A stretch of DNA of 64,000 bases from Cherax quadricarinatus. Taxonomy: Eukaryota; Arthropoda; Malacostraca; Decapoda; Parastacidae. The translations under genes were made by a program, and so were the position numbers. Below are positions 53,877-64,000 of the stretch, one piece after another. The stretch covers positions 2,294,821 to 2,358,820 of the forward strand of contig NC_091391.1 of the NCBI RefSeq assembly GCF_038502225.1. The letters run 5' to 3'. The stretch's first letter is position 1. Every line of letters begins with the position of its first letter. The notes beneath the pieces are model-generated. The model was not told the DNA's origin and did no database searches. It saw only the letters and a program-made list of their open reading frames with translations.

Positions 53877-54364
53877 TGTATATGTATGTGTGTTTATATG
53901 TATATGTTTGTATATGTGTGTATATGTATATGTGTGTATGTGTGTTTATATGTATATGTTTGTATGTGTGTATATGTGTATATGTATATGTGTGTATATG
54001 TATATGTTTGTATATGTATATGTGTGTATATGTATATGTGTGTATATGTATGTGTACTCACCTAGTTGTACTCACCTAGTTGAGGTTGCGGGGGTCGAGT
54101 CCGAGCTCCTGGCCCCGCCTCTTCACTGATCGCTACTAGGTCACTCTCCCTGAGCCGTTTATATGTATATGCTTGTATGTGTGTATATGTGTGTATGTGT
54201 GTTTATGTGTATATGTTTGTATGTGTGTATATGTATGTTTGTATATGTATATGTTTGAATGTGTATATATGTGTGTATATGTATATGTGTGTATATGTAT
54301 GTTTGTATATGTATATGTTTGTATATGTATGTGTGCTTATATGTATGTTTGTATATGTGTGTAT
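53876..54364. repeat. (TGTATATG)-type microsatellite, continued, with a short LINE 3' end
   Basis: Same repeat as 46508-47725. Bases 54055-54160 are a 105-bp minus-strand 3' end of the second CR1-like family (tactcacctagttgtactc, ggggtcgagtccgagctcctggcc), a heavily truncated insertion. Confidence 0.9.
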
Positions 54365-54394
54365 ATGTTCTTGTTCTTGTCCAGACCAGAGCTT

Positions 54395-54505
54395 TGGTGA
54401 GATGGGTAAGGAAGAAGGATGGGTAAGGAAGAAGGATGGGTAAGGAAGAAGGATGGGTAAGGAAGAAGGATGGGTAAGGAAGAAGGATGGGTAAGGGTAG
54501 AAATT
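54395..54505. repeat. 17-bp tandem repeat (gatgggtaaggaagaag)
   Basis: About six copies. Confidence 0.9.
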
Positions 54506-54651
54506 TTGGAAAAGGGTGGGAGGGGGGAGAGAGGTAGGATATGAAAGGTAAGTGGCCCAACCACTTTGGTGTAATTTAAAAAGTGTATGTGAAATAGATA
54601 TAACAGATATATAAGTACATAACTCTGAATTGGTAGTAATTATACAAGTTG

Positions 54652-54655
<4 letters not shown>

Positions 54656-54682
<27 letters not shown>

Positions 54683-57600
54683 CCCCCGATTGCACAACGG
54701 ATATGTATGCGACAATGAAGGCAATAATTTTCTGGCCAGTTTATAGAATTACGTGACAATGGCTTCTTACAGGTGGTGTCCAGCCATAGTAAATAGCATA
54801 ATTTTTACATTAGATTGTTATGTAAGATGTCTCCCTAATTGGGGGCGATGATGTTCTCAGTATACATAGAAGGGTTCTGGTGTTACCCAATCTTCTTCAT
54901 CAGGGAGGTTGCTCAATATCATGGGTCGATGGTAATCAGCTTTATGTATAAAACGACGGACCCTCTGTGGGAGAGTCATTCTTTGAGTCCTGTGAGGAGT
55001 ATTGATGATATAATCCGTGGTATTTACCACTTGTATAGGATGTTCTCTATCTGGCATGTATAGTTCTTGCATTGTATATAGTTGTTTCTTTTTTAGGGTG
55101 TCAAGGCATACATTTATGGCAGTAATATCTTGTTGTATGTGTAAATCTGCCATTTTAACTCTGTCTCTCCTGGTATCGGTAATGAAGCGAAGAGCTCTAT
55201 TCTGGACCCTTTGTAACCGTAGCATATTGGCCTTTGTTGTTAATGACATTGGGACACAAGGGTATTCGAGTATAGGTCTTATTATCATTTTATACAGATG
55301 TTTTTTGACATGTTGAGGGGCTTGATTGAATCAAAAGAGACTGCTAAGACCGGCTTTGGCTATGTTGATCTTTTTAGTTACATGAGATGTTGAGTGGAGC
55401 AGCCTGTCTATTTCATATCCCAAAATCTTGTTAGGGTTTCTAATGGCTACAGGTGTACCTCTGATGGAGATACCCCCTTTATCTTCAATTGTTGATGCAA
55501 AACATCCTATCGTGCTAACAAGGATCTTGTCAGGATTAGTCGTAATTCTCCATTTCTTTTCCCAATTAGATGTTCGATGAAGTTCAATATTCATTTTTTC
55601 TATGACTCTCTCATACTTGTATTTTCCTGTTACCGGAGTTGATGAGACGACATGAATAACATCATCTGCAAACTGTGTCACAATTGTATCATTAAACTCT
55701 GGTTGAGGAAGGTCATTCACATAAATGTTGAACAGAAGTGGACTGAAACAAGAACCTTGTGGGACACCAGCTGTCGGTATAAAAGGCTCTGTCGACCTGC
55801 CACGAAAGGTGGGAATGATTTTTCTTTGAGTTAAGAAGTTATATATTACTCTGAGAAAAGTCCAGTTATGGTCTGGTAGGTCAATGAGTTTGTATATAAG
55901 GCCATCATGCCATAAGCTATCAAAAGCTTTATGAACATCTCTGGTGGCAATTAAGGCAAGATTGCCCTGATGTTTTAGACTTGCTACAGTATCGAAAATA
56001 ACATTTATTGCATGATTGGTACCTCTATGGGTTCTAAAGCCAAATTGTTTTTCAGTAAAAAAGTGATTAAACTCCATATAGTAGTTCAATCTGTTGGAAA
56101 TGACCTTTCAAGAACTTTTCCAGTGACTTCAAGTAAAGATATAGGTCTATAGTTCCCAGGTTGGTGGATGTCTTTATTGGGCTTACCAAGAAAGATCATC
56201 CTAGCAGTCTTAAAAACCACTGGAAAATGTCCTGAGGCCAAGATGGCATTAAAGATATTTTCCAAAGACTGTTTACAATTTCTGAGTAGGAACTTTATTT
56301 GTTTCATTGTTATTCCAGAGAGGCCAGGGGCTCTATTTCACATTCTTCCAATAACCTGACTCACCTCTAGTAATGTAATAGGTCTAGTAAGCGGGTGGGT
56401 ATCTTCAAGAGTTGAAGTATCGATGGAAGGTAATGGTTGTAGATCATCCAAGTTCTCATCTCTCCATTCATTTACCAACTGATAATGATTATTGTTAAAT
56501 TGACGACTGTTATTGTGGGAGAGAATTTTCTCCCATACATCACCCATCAAATTAGCCTGGTCCTGTGGATCGTCAAGTTTAATTTCAACATCTTCATCAT
56601 CCTCATCAGTGAAGGTATGAACTAGGTAGTTAGGAGCCTTGTGCTTTGCCCCTAAAAGTTGTCGGATCTTACTCCAAAATTTTGCTGGTTCACGTTTATA
56701 CTGATTAGCTTGAAGAACTAGCAATTTCCATAAGTCCCGATTGTGATGACTAATCATGTTAATTAATTCTTGCCTTAATCGGTGCAGTGTAGCTACTGGT
56801 GGTTGTCGCGTTTGAAGATGCCTTCGACATTCTGCTTGATAATTTCTTAAATTGTCTCTAATTTCCCTAGTAGGTTTATATTGTTGGTATATCTTTGTGG
56901 AAGCTAATTGACAAGTTGCATTAGTAGCTTCAATTATTCGATTATGCAGGGACCTGATTGCATCATCAATTGTAGTGGAAGGTAGATTTTCCAATGACAC
57001 AATTTCATCGTCACCCAGAAATGCCCTGAAGGGGTCAAATCCTAGGGTGTTAAGATTGGGTTTAGGAGGTACAGGTATTCTAAATGGAGAAGTTTGTAGT
57101 TGTATTATAACAGGGATATGGTCAGATCCTACATTTCCACCAGGAGATATACGACAGTGAAAGATGTCACAGTCTGTTTGTCAGTACTATATCTGGTGTC
57201 CCTGGATGAGGTCCAATGTACGATTTAAAGAATGGGCCTTGAAATGACAAGTTTCTAGCTGTCATGATATTAAATAGTTGTTTTCCTTTTAAGTCACCCA
57301 GTGGAATACCAGCTCCACAGTTGAAGAGGGAAGGGTGATGAGCATTAAAATCTCCCACTAGAATTGTTGGAATATTTCTGCTTAATATCCTGTGTAGAGG
57401 AATTGACTCTATATATTGTTGTCTCGGGGGAAAATATCCAGTTCCTATCACTAGTTGTCCATGAGACGTTGTCATTTCTATTGCAAGAATGTTATCTTCA
57501 TCAACATGAATATTTTTAAATGTATAGCCTAATTTAACTAAGATGGCTACACCACTAAAGGGTCCTCTCAATTTCTCCACAGTAGAGTAACCACGCAATT

Positions 57601-59600
57601 TAATATGCTGATCAACTCTTGCAGCTGTCTCGTTCAAGAGTATAACATCGGGATTGTAATTATGTAGTTCAACCTCAAGGAGGTAACGGTTATTAAAGAA
57701 ATGTTGAACATTAAGTTGGAAAATTGTAATCCCCATTATTTCTTGCACTTCGCTCGTGTACTGCGGTCTGAACGCCTGCAAGTAATGTCATGTTTGGTAT
57801 CCACACTATCCCTGGTGGACTCGTCAAGGGGAGGAGGGAACTTCTGCGTAGTTGCTTGTGTATTAAAAATGCCATCATCTTCACTAGAGGTGGTAATATT
57901 AACAGACTCATTAGAATCGTTAGAGTCATCTTCAGAAAACTGAGGTATGATATTCCCAGTTACAGGAAGCAGAGGCTCGTGAGAGTTAATGGGAGACTGT
58001 GGAGGCTCCAAGGGAAAATTAGGTAGGCAAGGTGAATTACCCTGGGAAAGTTCCTGTTCGACAGGATCAGCTTCAATAGCGGGAGAGTAGGCACCAATTT
58101 CTGGGGCATTGTTATGTTCAGGTGTTGACTTATCGGGTTGAGGGGAGTTGACAACCTGGGTATGCAAGGTGGGCGATCCCTGGGCCAGGGATGACTTAGG
58201 CTTATTTTTAGATGTAGAGTAGGGTACATACTTCTTGTTATGAGAAGGCTGGGTCATAATAGCCTTCACATTTTCTGGGATAGTGATGGGAGTGATCCCA
58301 TTAGCCATTAACAGATCATTTAAAACCTGAGAGCAGAGTTGAATGTCACCACCTGCTATGTCTTTGGCCATCATATACGTACATTAGTTGTGCTCTTGTC
58401 ATATCCCCAGCTGTGGATACCTGAGACATAGGAGATGAGACTGAACCTTGTTGTTGCGTTTGTGTATGTTGTAGGTGAGGGTTAGATTGGGGCGCTCCAA
58501 GAGGGGCAGAATTACAAACATTGGAACCATTGGTAGAGACCTGAGGAGTCCCACTTGATCCAGGCAGGGCTGGGAAGGAAGTTTGGGACATCGTTGGCAG
58601 TGCCTGGGGAGTGGTCTTCTTAGAAGTGGACAGTTTCTTGGCTTCAATAATTTTCTGCATTTCCTTTTTCCTTTCAGGACAAATAGCAGAAACAGCATGA
58701 TGTTTTCCATTGCAGAGGACACATTTGGGTGTATTTTTATTATTACAATCTCGATAAGAATGTTGGCCAGAGCAAATGCTACAAATCTGCCCTTGAGTAC
58801 TGCATATGTTGTTGTTATGACCAAAGGCATAACACTTAAAACATTGTGTCACACTGACAAATCGTTCAAGAGAGATTTGGTCAGGTGTACATCTGGTGCC
58901 AAAACATTTGAAGCCATTTTGACACACAAGTTTGGCCTCATCAGGTGTCTCCAGTATTAACTTTAAGGTTACCTTGTTGTTGTTAGGTTTAGAGAATTTA
59001 TGTGCTTCGACAGCCCTAAATTCAGAATTCTCTGTATTAAAGTCCTCAACAATTTCATGCACTGTGCTATGTCTCATGAAACTGTTAATTCTTGCAACAA
59101 ACACAGTCCTCTGAGCTTGATAGCTCTCAGGTGCAACTGGGGTAACACCAGAAGTCTTCAGTTTTTCAAGCACATCATGCTTCAGCAGTTGAAGTAACTC
59201 TTCTTCCGAAGAGAGGAGAAGTACTGCTCCAGCGTGGGTTTGAAAAACATCCACTGGAGCAACAGTTGAGTTCGAGCAAATACATGCTAGAATTTCTTTC
59301 ATCGACATTTGATTTCCATCAATACGTAATCTTACTCGTATCCTCGCCGTGATGTCTAGGAAGGAACATCTGGCAGAGGAGTTTCTTAACAAAAAGGGAT
59401 CTTTCCTTAATGTTAATCTAACATCCTATTTCAGCTGACTTATGAAGGTCAGCCCCTAAGATAGCCTACCCTCGAGTGGTGAGGGGAAAGGGCCCAAGGC
59501 AAAGATCGGCCGGATTTTAAAAAACCACACGGGCTTCCGGATAGTCAAAGTGCCTTGTGTTAACTCGCCAAAGCGAAGTTGCCGAAAAAGAAGAAGATAG
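54656..59600 (-). pseudogene. Jockey-like LINE with gag-type ORF1 and endonuclease-RT ORF2, frameshifted
   Basis: A near full-length minus-strand element with a poly(A) tail (T run 54656-54683). ORF1 (59392-58346, continuing in another frame to 57736) has three CCHC-type zinc knuckles: CFKCYAFGHNNNIC, CSICSGQHSYRDC and CVLCNGKHHAVSAIC. ORF2 begins near 57736 with an endonuclease (MGITIFQLNVQHF, LNETAAR, GDFNAHHPSLF, GTPDIVLTN). It is broken by several frameshifts before the RT part (GNYRPISLLEVTGKVLE, FGFRTHRGTNHAINVIF, PQGSCFSPLLFNIYVNDL, QFADDVIHVV). It cannot encode functional proteins without its gaps but may be fairly young. Confidence 0.88.
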
Positions 59601-59930
59601 GAAAGTCAGAAGGATAGCAATGTATGTAGTGTGTTAGTGTGTGGGCCAGTGTTGATGTTTGGGTGAGTGGAGGATGGGGAAGGATGGGGGATGGGGATGA
59701 GAGGGTTGAACAAGCAAGCAAGTCACCGCCTTACCCTCTTGATGGGATGGGGCTCGAAGTGACTGCCAGCAAGTTTCCTCTCAGCTCTGGTGAAGAACTA
59801 CTCAGGATAACCCAAGAAAAATCTCGAGCAACAGTGTTCAGAGTTGCTCAGCTGAACAGCAGGAACGACGACGTCTTCTCTCCACGGTGGCTGGGCTGCT
59901 TCTATTTCATTTGTCTTGTCTGTCTTCTGT
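59601..59930. other. Unique-looking segment between LINE 5' end and microsatellite
   Basis: GC-richer than its surroundings with an open frame at 59639-60076 that runs into the microsatellite. It contains an inner fragment tcaggataacccaagaaa seen elsewhere as a repeat. No domain recognised; it may be the 5' UTR of the LINE or an older element. Confidence 0.3.
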
Positions 59931-60016
59931 GTATATGTATATGTTTGTATTTGTATGTGTGTTTATATGTATATGTGTGTATATGTGTACATGTATATGT
60001 GTGTATATGTATGATT
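59931..60016. repeat. (TGTATATG)-type microsatellite, third segment
   Basis: Same repeat family as 46508-47725 and 53876-54364; likely the far side of one original array. Confidence 0.85.
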
Positions 60017-60039
60017 TTTATTAGTAGTATTATTGCTGT

Positions 60040-60600
60040 TCTTATATTCATATTTATCAGTAATCATCAATCATGAATGATAATCAGTCATTAATTATCA
60101 ATTATTATTGTTAATTGTATTCATTATCATCAATTATTCATTATCATGTCATATTCATTATCATCAATCATATTCATTATTATCAATTATTCATTATCAT
60201 CAATTATTCATTATCATCAATCATATTCATTATCATCAATTATTCATTATCATCAATCATATCATTCATTATCATCAATCATAACATTCATTATCATCAA
60301 TCATAACATTCATTATCATCAATCATATCATTCATTATCATCAATCATATCATTCATTATCATCAATCATATCATTCATTATCATCAATCATAACATTCA
60401 TTATCATCAATCATATCATTCATTATCATCAATCATAACATTCATTATCATCAGTCATATCATTCATTATCATCAATCATAACATTCATTATCATCAATC
60501 ATATCATTCATTATCATCAATCATAACATTCATTATCATCAATCATATCATTCATTATCATCAATCATATTCATTATCAATCATTCATCATCATCAACAA
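60040..60600. repeat. (attcattatcatcaatcat) satellite
   Basis: Units of 18-24 bp, mainly tcattcattatcatcaatca with an a/t variant (ataacattc versus atatcattc). The two variants alternate irregularly. Confidence 0.93.
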
Positions 60601-60603
60601 TCA

Positions 60604-61080
60604 TTAGTCTTTTTTTCTTTCAACACACCGGCCGTATCCCACCGAGGCGGGGTGGCCCAAAAGGAAAAACGAAAGTTTCTCCTTTTACATTTAGTAATAT
60701 ATACAGGAGAAGAGGTTACTAGCCCCTTGCTCCCGGCATTTTAGTCGCCTCTTACAACACGCATAGCTTACGGAGGAAGAATTCTGTTCCACTTCCCCAT
60801 GGAGATAAGAGGAAATAAACAAGAACAAGAGCTAGTAAGAAAATAGAAGAAAACCCAGAGGGGTGTGTATACATATGCCTGTACATGTATGTGTAGTGTG
60901 ACCTAAGTGTAAGCAGAAGTAGCAAGACGTACCTGAAACCTTGCATGTTTATGAGACAGAAAAAACACCAGCAATCCTACCATCGTGTAAAACAATTACA
61001 GGCTTACGGTTTACACTCACTTGGCAGGACGGTAGTACCTCCCTGGGCGGTTGCTGTCTACCAACCTACTACCTAGGCAA
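60604..61080. mobile_element. Retroelement 3' region fragment
   Basis: It matches 15975-16480 and 28185-28400: tttcaacacaccggccgtatcccaccgagg, cggcattttagtcg, cacttccccatggagata, cagcaatcctaccatcgtgtaaaac. The TCAT satellite resumes after it (61075-61140), so it was inserted in that satellite. Confidence 0.75.
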
Positions 61081-61264
61081 TCATTAGTCATCATCAATAA
61101 TCATTAATTATCATCAATCATCTATTATCAATAATTAATAATATTAATACTAAAGTGTGGCAAACAGTTTCTATTAATGGAAGTTATAATAGTTAATGTT
61201 GTTTCCATATATAATGTAATAATAATAATAATGTAATAATAATAATGTAATAATAATAATATAA

Positions 61265-61711
61265 CTATTATCCAGAGGGCTGAGGAGGGGTTGTTGAGAT
61301 GGTTCGGACATGTAGAGAGGATGGAACAAAATAGACTGACTTCGAGAGTATAAATCTGTAGTGGAGGGAAGGCGGGGTAGGGGTCGGCCTAGGAAAGGTT
61401 GGAGGGAGGGGGTAAAGGAGTTTTTGTGTGCGAGGGGCTTGGACTTCCGGCAAGCATGCGTGAGCGTGCTAAAGAGGACCAAATGGAGACAAATGGTTTT
61501 TAGGATTTGACGTGCTGTTGGAGTGTAAGCAAGGTAACACTTACGAAAGGATTCAGGGAAACCGGCAGGCCGGACTCGAGTCCTGGAGATGGGAAGTACA
61601 GGTCTCCCTCAACATTCACGTTTTCAACTTTCGTGGGCTTCACACATTCGTGAATTCCCAACCACCAAATCATACTTATGTTGAGGACTTTGAAGTTGAT
61701 GACCGACATTG

Positions 61712-61744
<33 letters not shown>

Positions 61745-62640
61745 ACACTGGCTGATTCCCACCAAGGCAGGGTGGCCCGAAAAAGAAAAACTTTCACCAT
61801 CATTCACTCCATCACTGTCTTGCCAGAAGGGTGCTTTACACTTCAGTTTTTAAACTGCAACATTAACACCCCTCCTTCAGAGTGCAGGCACTGTACTTCC
61901 CATCTCCAGGACTCAAGTCCGGCCTGCCAGTTTCCCTGAACCCCTTCATAAATGTTACCTTGCTCACACTCCAACAGCACGTCAAGTATTAAAAACCATT
62001 TGTCTCCATTCACTCCTATAAAACACGCTCACGCATAATTCCCATACATAATTCCCTACAAAACTGTAAATATGAAGAAACGGTCTCAGTTCCCCATCAC
62101 AATGTTCTTTACAAGGAAGCCACAACAGTCCCCATCCCTTTACCCAAGGTCCTAACTATGGTGAAAGTCCCACTCAAATCCAACCCCTCTCACTTGTGTA
62201 TTTATCCAACCTAAATTTGAAACTCCCCAAGATTTTAGTTTTGATTGGACCTTGGGTAGCTTTAAAAAGAGATTGGACAAATATATGAGTAGAAGGAGCA
62301 TGTATGTATATACAGTACAGTACATATTTTACGATGTTCATGGTTCAGTATAACCGGTTAAGGAAGCAGTATTGTATTAGATTTCCCTACAATATATTGG
62401 GGCACCAAACATTCGCGATTTTTCAACATTCACGAGGCTCTTGATCCCCTAACCCACGCGAATGTTGAGGGAGACCTGTACAGTGTCTGCACTCTGAAGG
62501 AGGGGTGTTAATGTTGCAGTTATATAACTGTAGTGTCAGCGTGCTTCTGGCAAGACAGTGATGGAATGAACGACTATGAAAGTTTTTCTTTTTTGGGCCA
62601 CCCTGCCTTGGTGGGAAACAGCCGATGTGTTAATAAAAAA
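61265..62640 (+). mobile_element. RTE-like LINE 3' end split by a MITE
   Basis: Bases 61270-61598 encode the C-terminus (GLLRWFGHVERM-like and GRGRPRKGWREG-like, frameshifted). Its 3' UTR is cut at gggaagTA and resumes at 62479 with TAcagtgtctgcactctgaagg, ending in ggtgggaaacagccgatgtg and an A run. Confidence 0.8.
61597..62480. mobile_element. Mariner-type element D with TIRs and TA duplication
   Basis: TIRs are CAGGTCTCCCTCAACATTCACG and the complement of gcgaatgttgagggagacctg. TA flanks both sides, and the host LINE sequence is continuous without it. A minus-strand RTE-like 3' end (about 61708-62036) is inserted in it. No transposase recognised. Confidence 0.85.
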
Positions 62641-62646
62641 AATATA

Positions 62647-63649
62647 TACAGTGGAACCTCAAATATCGAACTTTCTTCAGTCCAGAAGGCTGTTCGAGTG
62701 CCTTTACCGAATGAATTTATTCCCATCAGGAATAACGTAAATTAGATTAGTCCATTTCAGACCCTCAAAAATACACTTACAAAAGCACTTACAAAAATAC
62801 ACTTACATAATTTGTTGTGAAAGATGAGGTGAATCATAGAATTGATGAGGGAAAAAGAGTGAGTGGTGCACTTAGGAGTCTGTGGAGACAAAGAACTTTG
62901 TCCTTGGAGGCAAAGAGGGGAATGTATGAGAGTATAGTTTTACCAACGCTCTTATATGGGTGTGAAGCGTGGGTGATGAATGTTGCAGCGAGGAGAAGGC
63001 TGGAGGCAGTGGAGATGTCATGTCTGAGGGCAATGTGTGGTGTGAATATAATGCAGAGAATTCGTAGTTTGGAAGTTAGGAGGTGCGGGATTACCAAAAC
63101 TGTTGTCCAGAGGGCTGAGGAAGGGTTGTTGAGGTGGTTCGGACATGTGGAGAGAATGGAGCGAAACAGAATGACTTCAAGAGTGTATCAGTCTGTAGTG
63201 GAAGGAAGGCGGGGTAGAGGTCGGCCTAGGAAGGGTTGGAGGGAGGGGGTAAAGGAGGTTTTGTGTGCGAGGGGCTTGGACTTCCAGCAGGCATGCGTGA
63301 GCGTGTTTGATAGGAGTGAATGGAGACAAATGGTTTTTAATACTTGACGTGCTGTTGGAGTGTGAGCAAAGTAACATTTATGAAGGGGTTCAGGGAAACC
63401 GGCAGGCCAGACTTGAGTCTTGGAGATGGGAAGTACAGTGCCTGCACTCTGAAGGAGGGGTGTTAATGTTGCAGTTTAAAAACTGTAGTGTAAAGCACCC
63501 TTCTGGCAAGACAGTGATGGAGTGAATGATGGTGAAAGTTTTTCTTTTTCGGGCCACCCTGCCTTGGTGGGAATCGGCCAGTGTGATAATAAAAAAAAAA
63601 AAATAATTTGTTGTGTTGGGATCAGTTTGATTTTTGAGGTTCCACTGTA
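62647..63649. mobile_element. Mariner-type MITE C, split by a LINE
   Basis: TIRs are CAGTGGAACCTCAAATATCGAAC and the complement of gatttttgaggttccactg, with TA on both sides. The LINE at 62820-63602 separates the halves. Confidence 0.85.
62820..63602 (+). mobile_element. RTE-like LINE 3' end with 13-bp target duplication
   Basis: Bases 62820-63347 encode 176 codons of the RT C-terminus (LPTLLYGCEAWVMNVAARRR, GLLRWFGHVERMERNRM, GRGRPRKGWREGVKEVL). A 3' UTR and an A-rich tail follow. The duplication ataatttgttgtg lies at 62807-62819 and 63603-63615. The insertion is 5'-truncated and inside MITE C. Confidence 0.92.
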
Positions 63650-63659
63650 TGTATATATA

Positions 63660-64000
63660 TACAGTGGTCCCTCGTTCGTAATTAATCCATTTCTTAAGCC
63701 GTTACTATAAACGAAATTTACGATTTACAAATCAATTTTCCCCATAAGAAATAATGTAAATACAATTAATCCATTCCTGACACTCAGAAGTATTAAAACA
63801 AAAAAATTTTTAACATGAAATATACATGTAGTACATAAACAATACAATGGGAAATGATGAATGAAACATTAACAGCATAACACTTACCTTTATTGGAGAT
63901 TCTTCTTAGTGTATGGGAGACTGGAGGAGGAGAGAGAGTGGATTGTTTATAGTTTGGAAGGGGAATCCCCTTCCATCAACACCTCAGGTACCATTTGCTT
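63660..64000 (+). mobile_element. Start of a mariner-type element E, runs off the window
   Basis: TA-CAGTGGTCCCTCGTTCGTAAT resembles the other TA-flanked termini here. The interior has cataagaaataatgtaaatac and cacttacctttattggagattc. The other end is beyond 64000. Confidence 0.6.

Noticed and set aside
59639..60076. 145-codon gene
   Set aside because: Runs into the microsatellite and shows no domain or splice context.
45659..64000. Further ORP9-like exons
   Set aside because: Looked for the next PH-domain segment (RRGCVRL-like, DDEDDSTFTI-like) on the plus strand and found none; the remaining exons are probably outside the window.

Overview
The window looks like nuclear DNA of an arthropod, most likely a decapod crustacean such as a crayfish. 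It has spliced genes, an interstitial (TTAGG)n array of the arthropod telomere type, many non-LTR retrotransposons (LINEs) with SINEs carrying (TAA)n tails, Penelope-like elements (PLEs), mariner-type and TTAA-type MITEs, and very long micro- and minisatellites. The organism call is inference. Nothing bacterial, viral, operonic or CRISPR-like was seen.

Host genes are few. (1) 4.0-4.7 kb, minus strand: two exons of an unrecognised gene, linked by matching splice phase. (2) 15.69-21.93 kb, minus strand: a complete four-coding-exon mitochondrial transcription termination factor (MTERF1/2, mTTF type, 337 aa), with introns full of repeats. (3) 31.28-31.80 kb, plus strand: an intronless centrin (173 aa). 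Only 332 bp downstream on the same strand, at 32.13-35.90 kb, is an intronless CPAP/Sas-4 (CENPJ) ORF (1254 aa). Both are centriole/basal-body proteins, and no AATAAA or ATTAAA lies between them. (4) 45.55-45.66 kb, plus strand: the first coding exon of an ORP9-type oxysterol-binding protein-related gene, opening a PH domain. The rest of that gene is not found here.

Layout: 0-3.6 kb LINE and an inverted PLE pair; 3.6-7.2 kb unknown exons, SINEs and tandem repeats; 7.3-11.5 kb minisatellites with a nested LINE; 11.6-13.6 kb a LINE copy carrying telomeric repeats and two SINEs; 14-22 kb MTERF with nested MITEs, SINEs and foldback repeats; 22-27.7 kb four minisatellites, including a 3.2-kb array of a 30-bp unit; 28.6-31.1 kb RTE-like LINE; 31.2-36.1 kb the centriole pair; 36.1-41.3 kb foldback PLE-like ends and MITEs; 41.4-43.1 kb a decayed LINE; 43.5-45.4 kb microsatellite; 45.5-46.3 kb ORP9-like exon and a duplication of its 3' end; 46.5-60.0 kb a (TGTATA)-type microsatellite repeatedly interrupted by LINEs, one with an intact 984-aa endonuclease/reverse transcriptase ORF; 60-64 kb TCAT-rich satellite, LINE 3' ends and nested MITEs.

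Most long open frames here come from repeats whose unit length is a multiple of three, and they are not treated as genes. The most distinctive points are the centrin-CPAP tandem, foldback PLE-like ends with hammerhead-like cores, telomeric repeats inside a LINE, a hairpin-forming minisatellite, and minisatellites growing from SINE tails.
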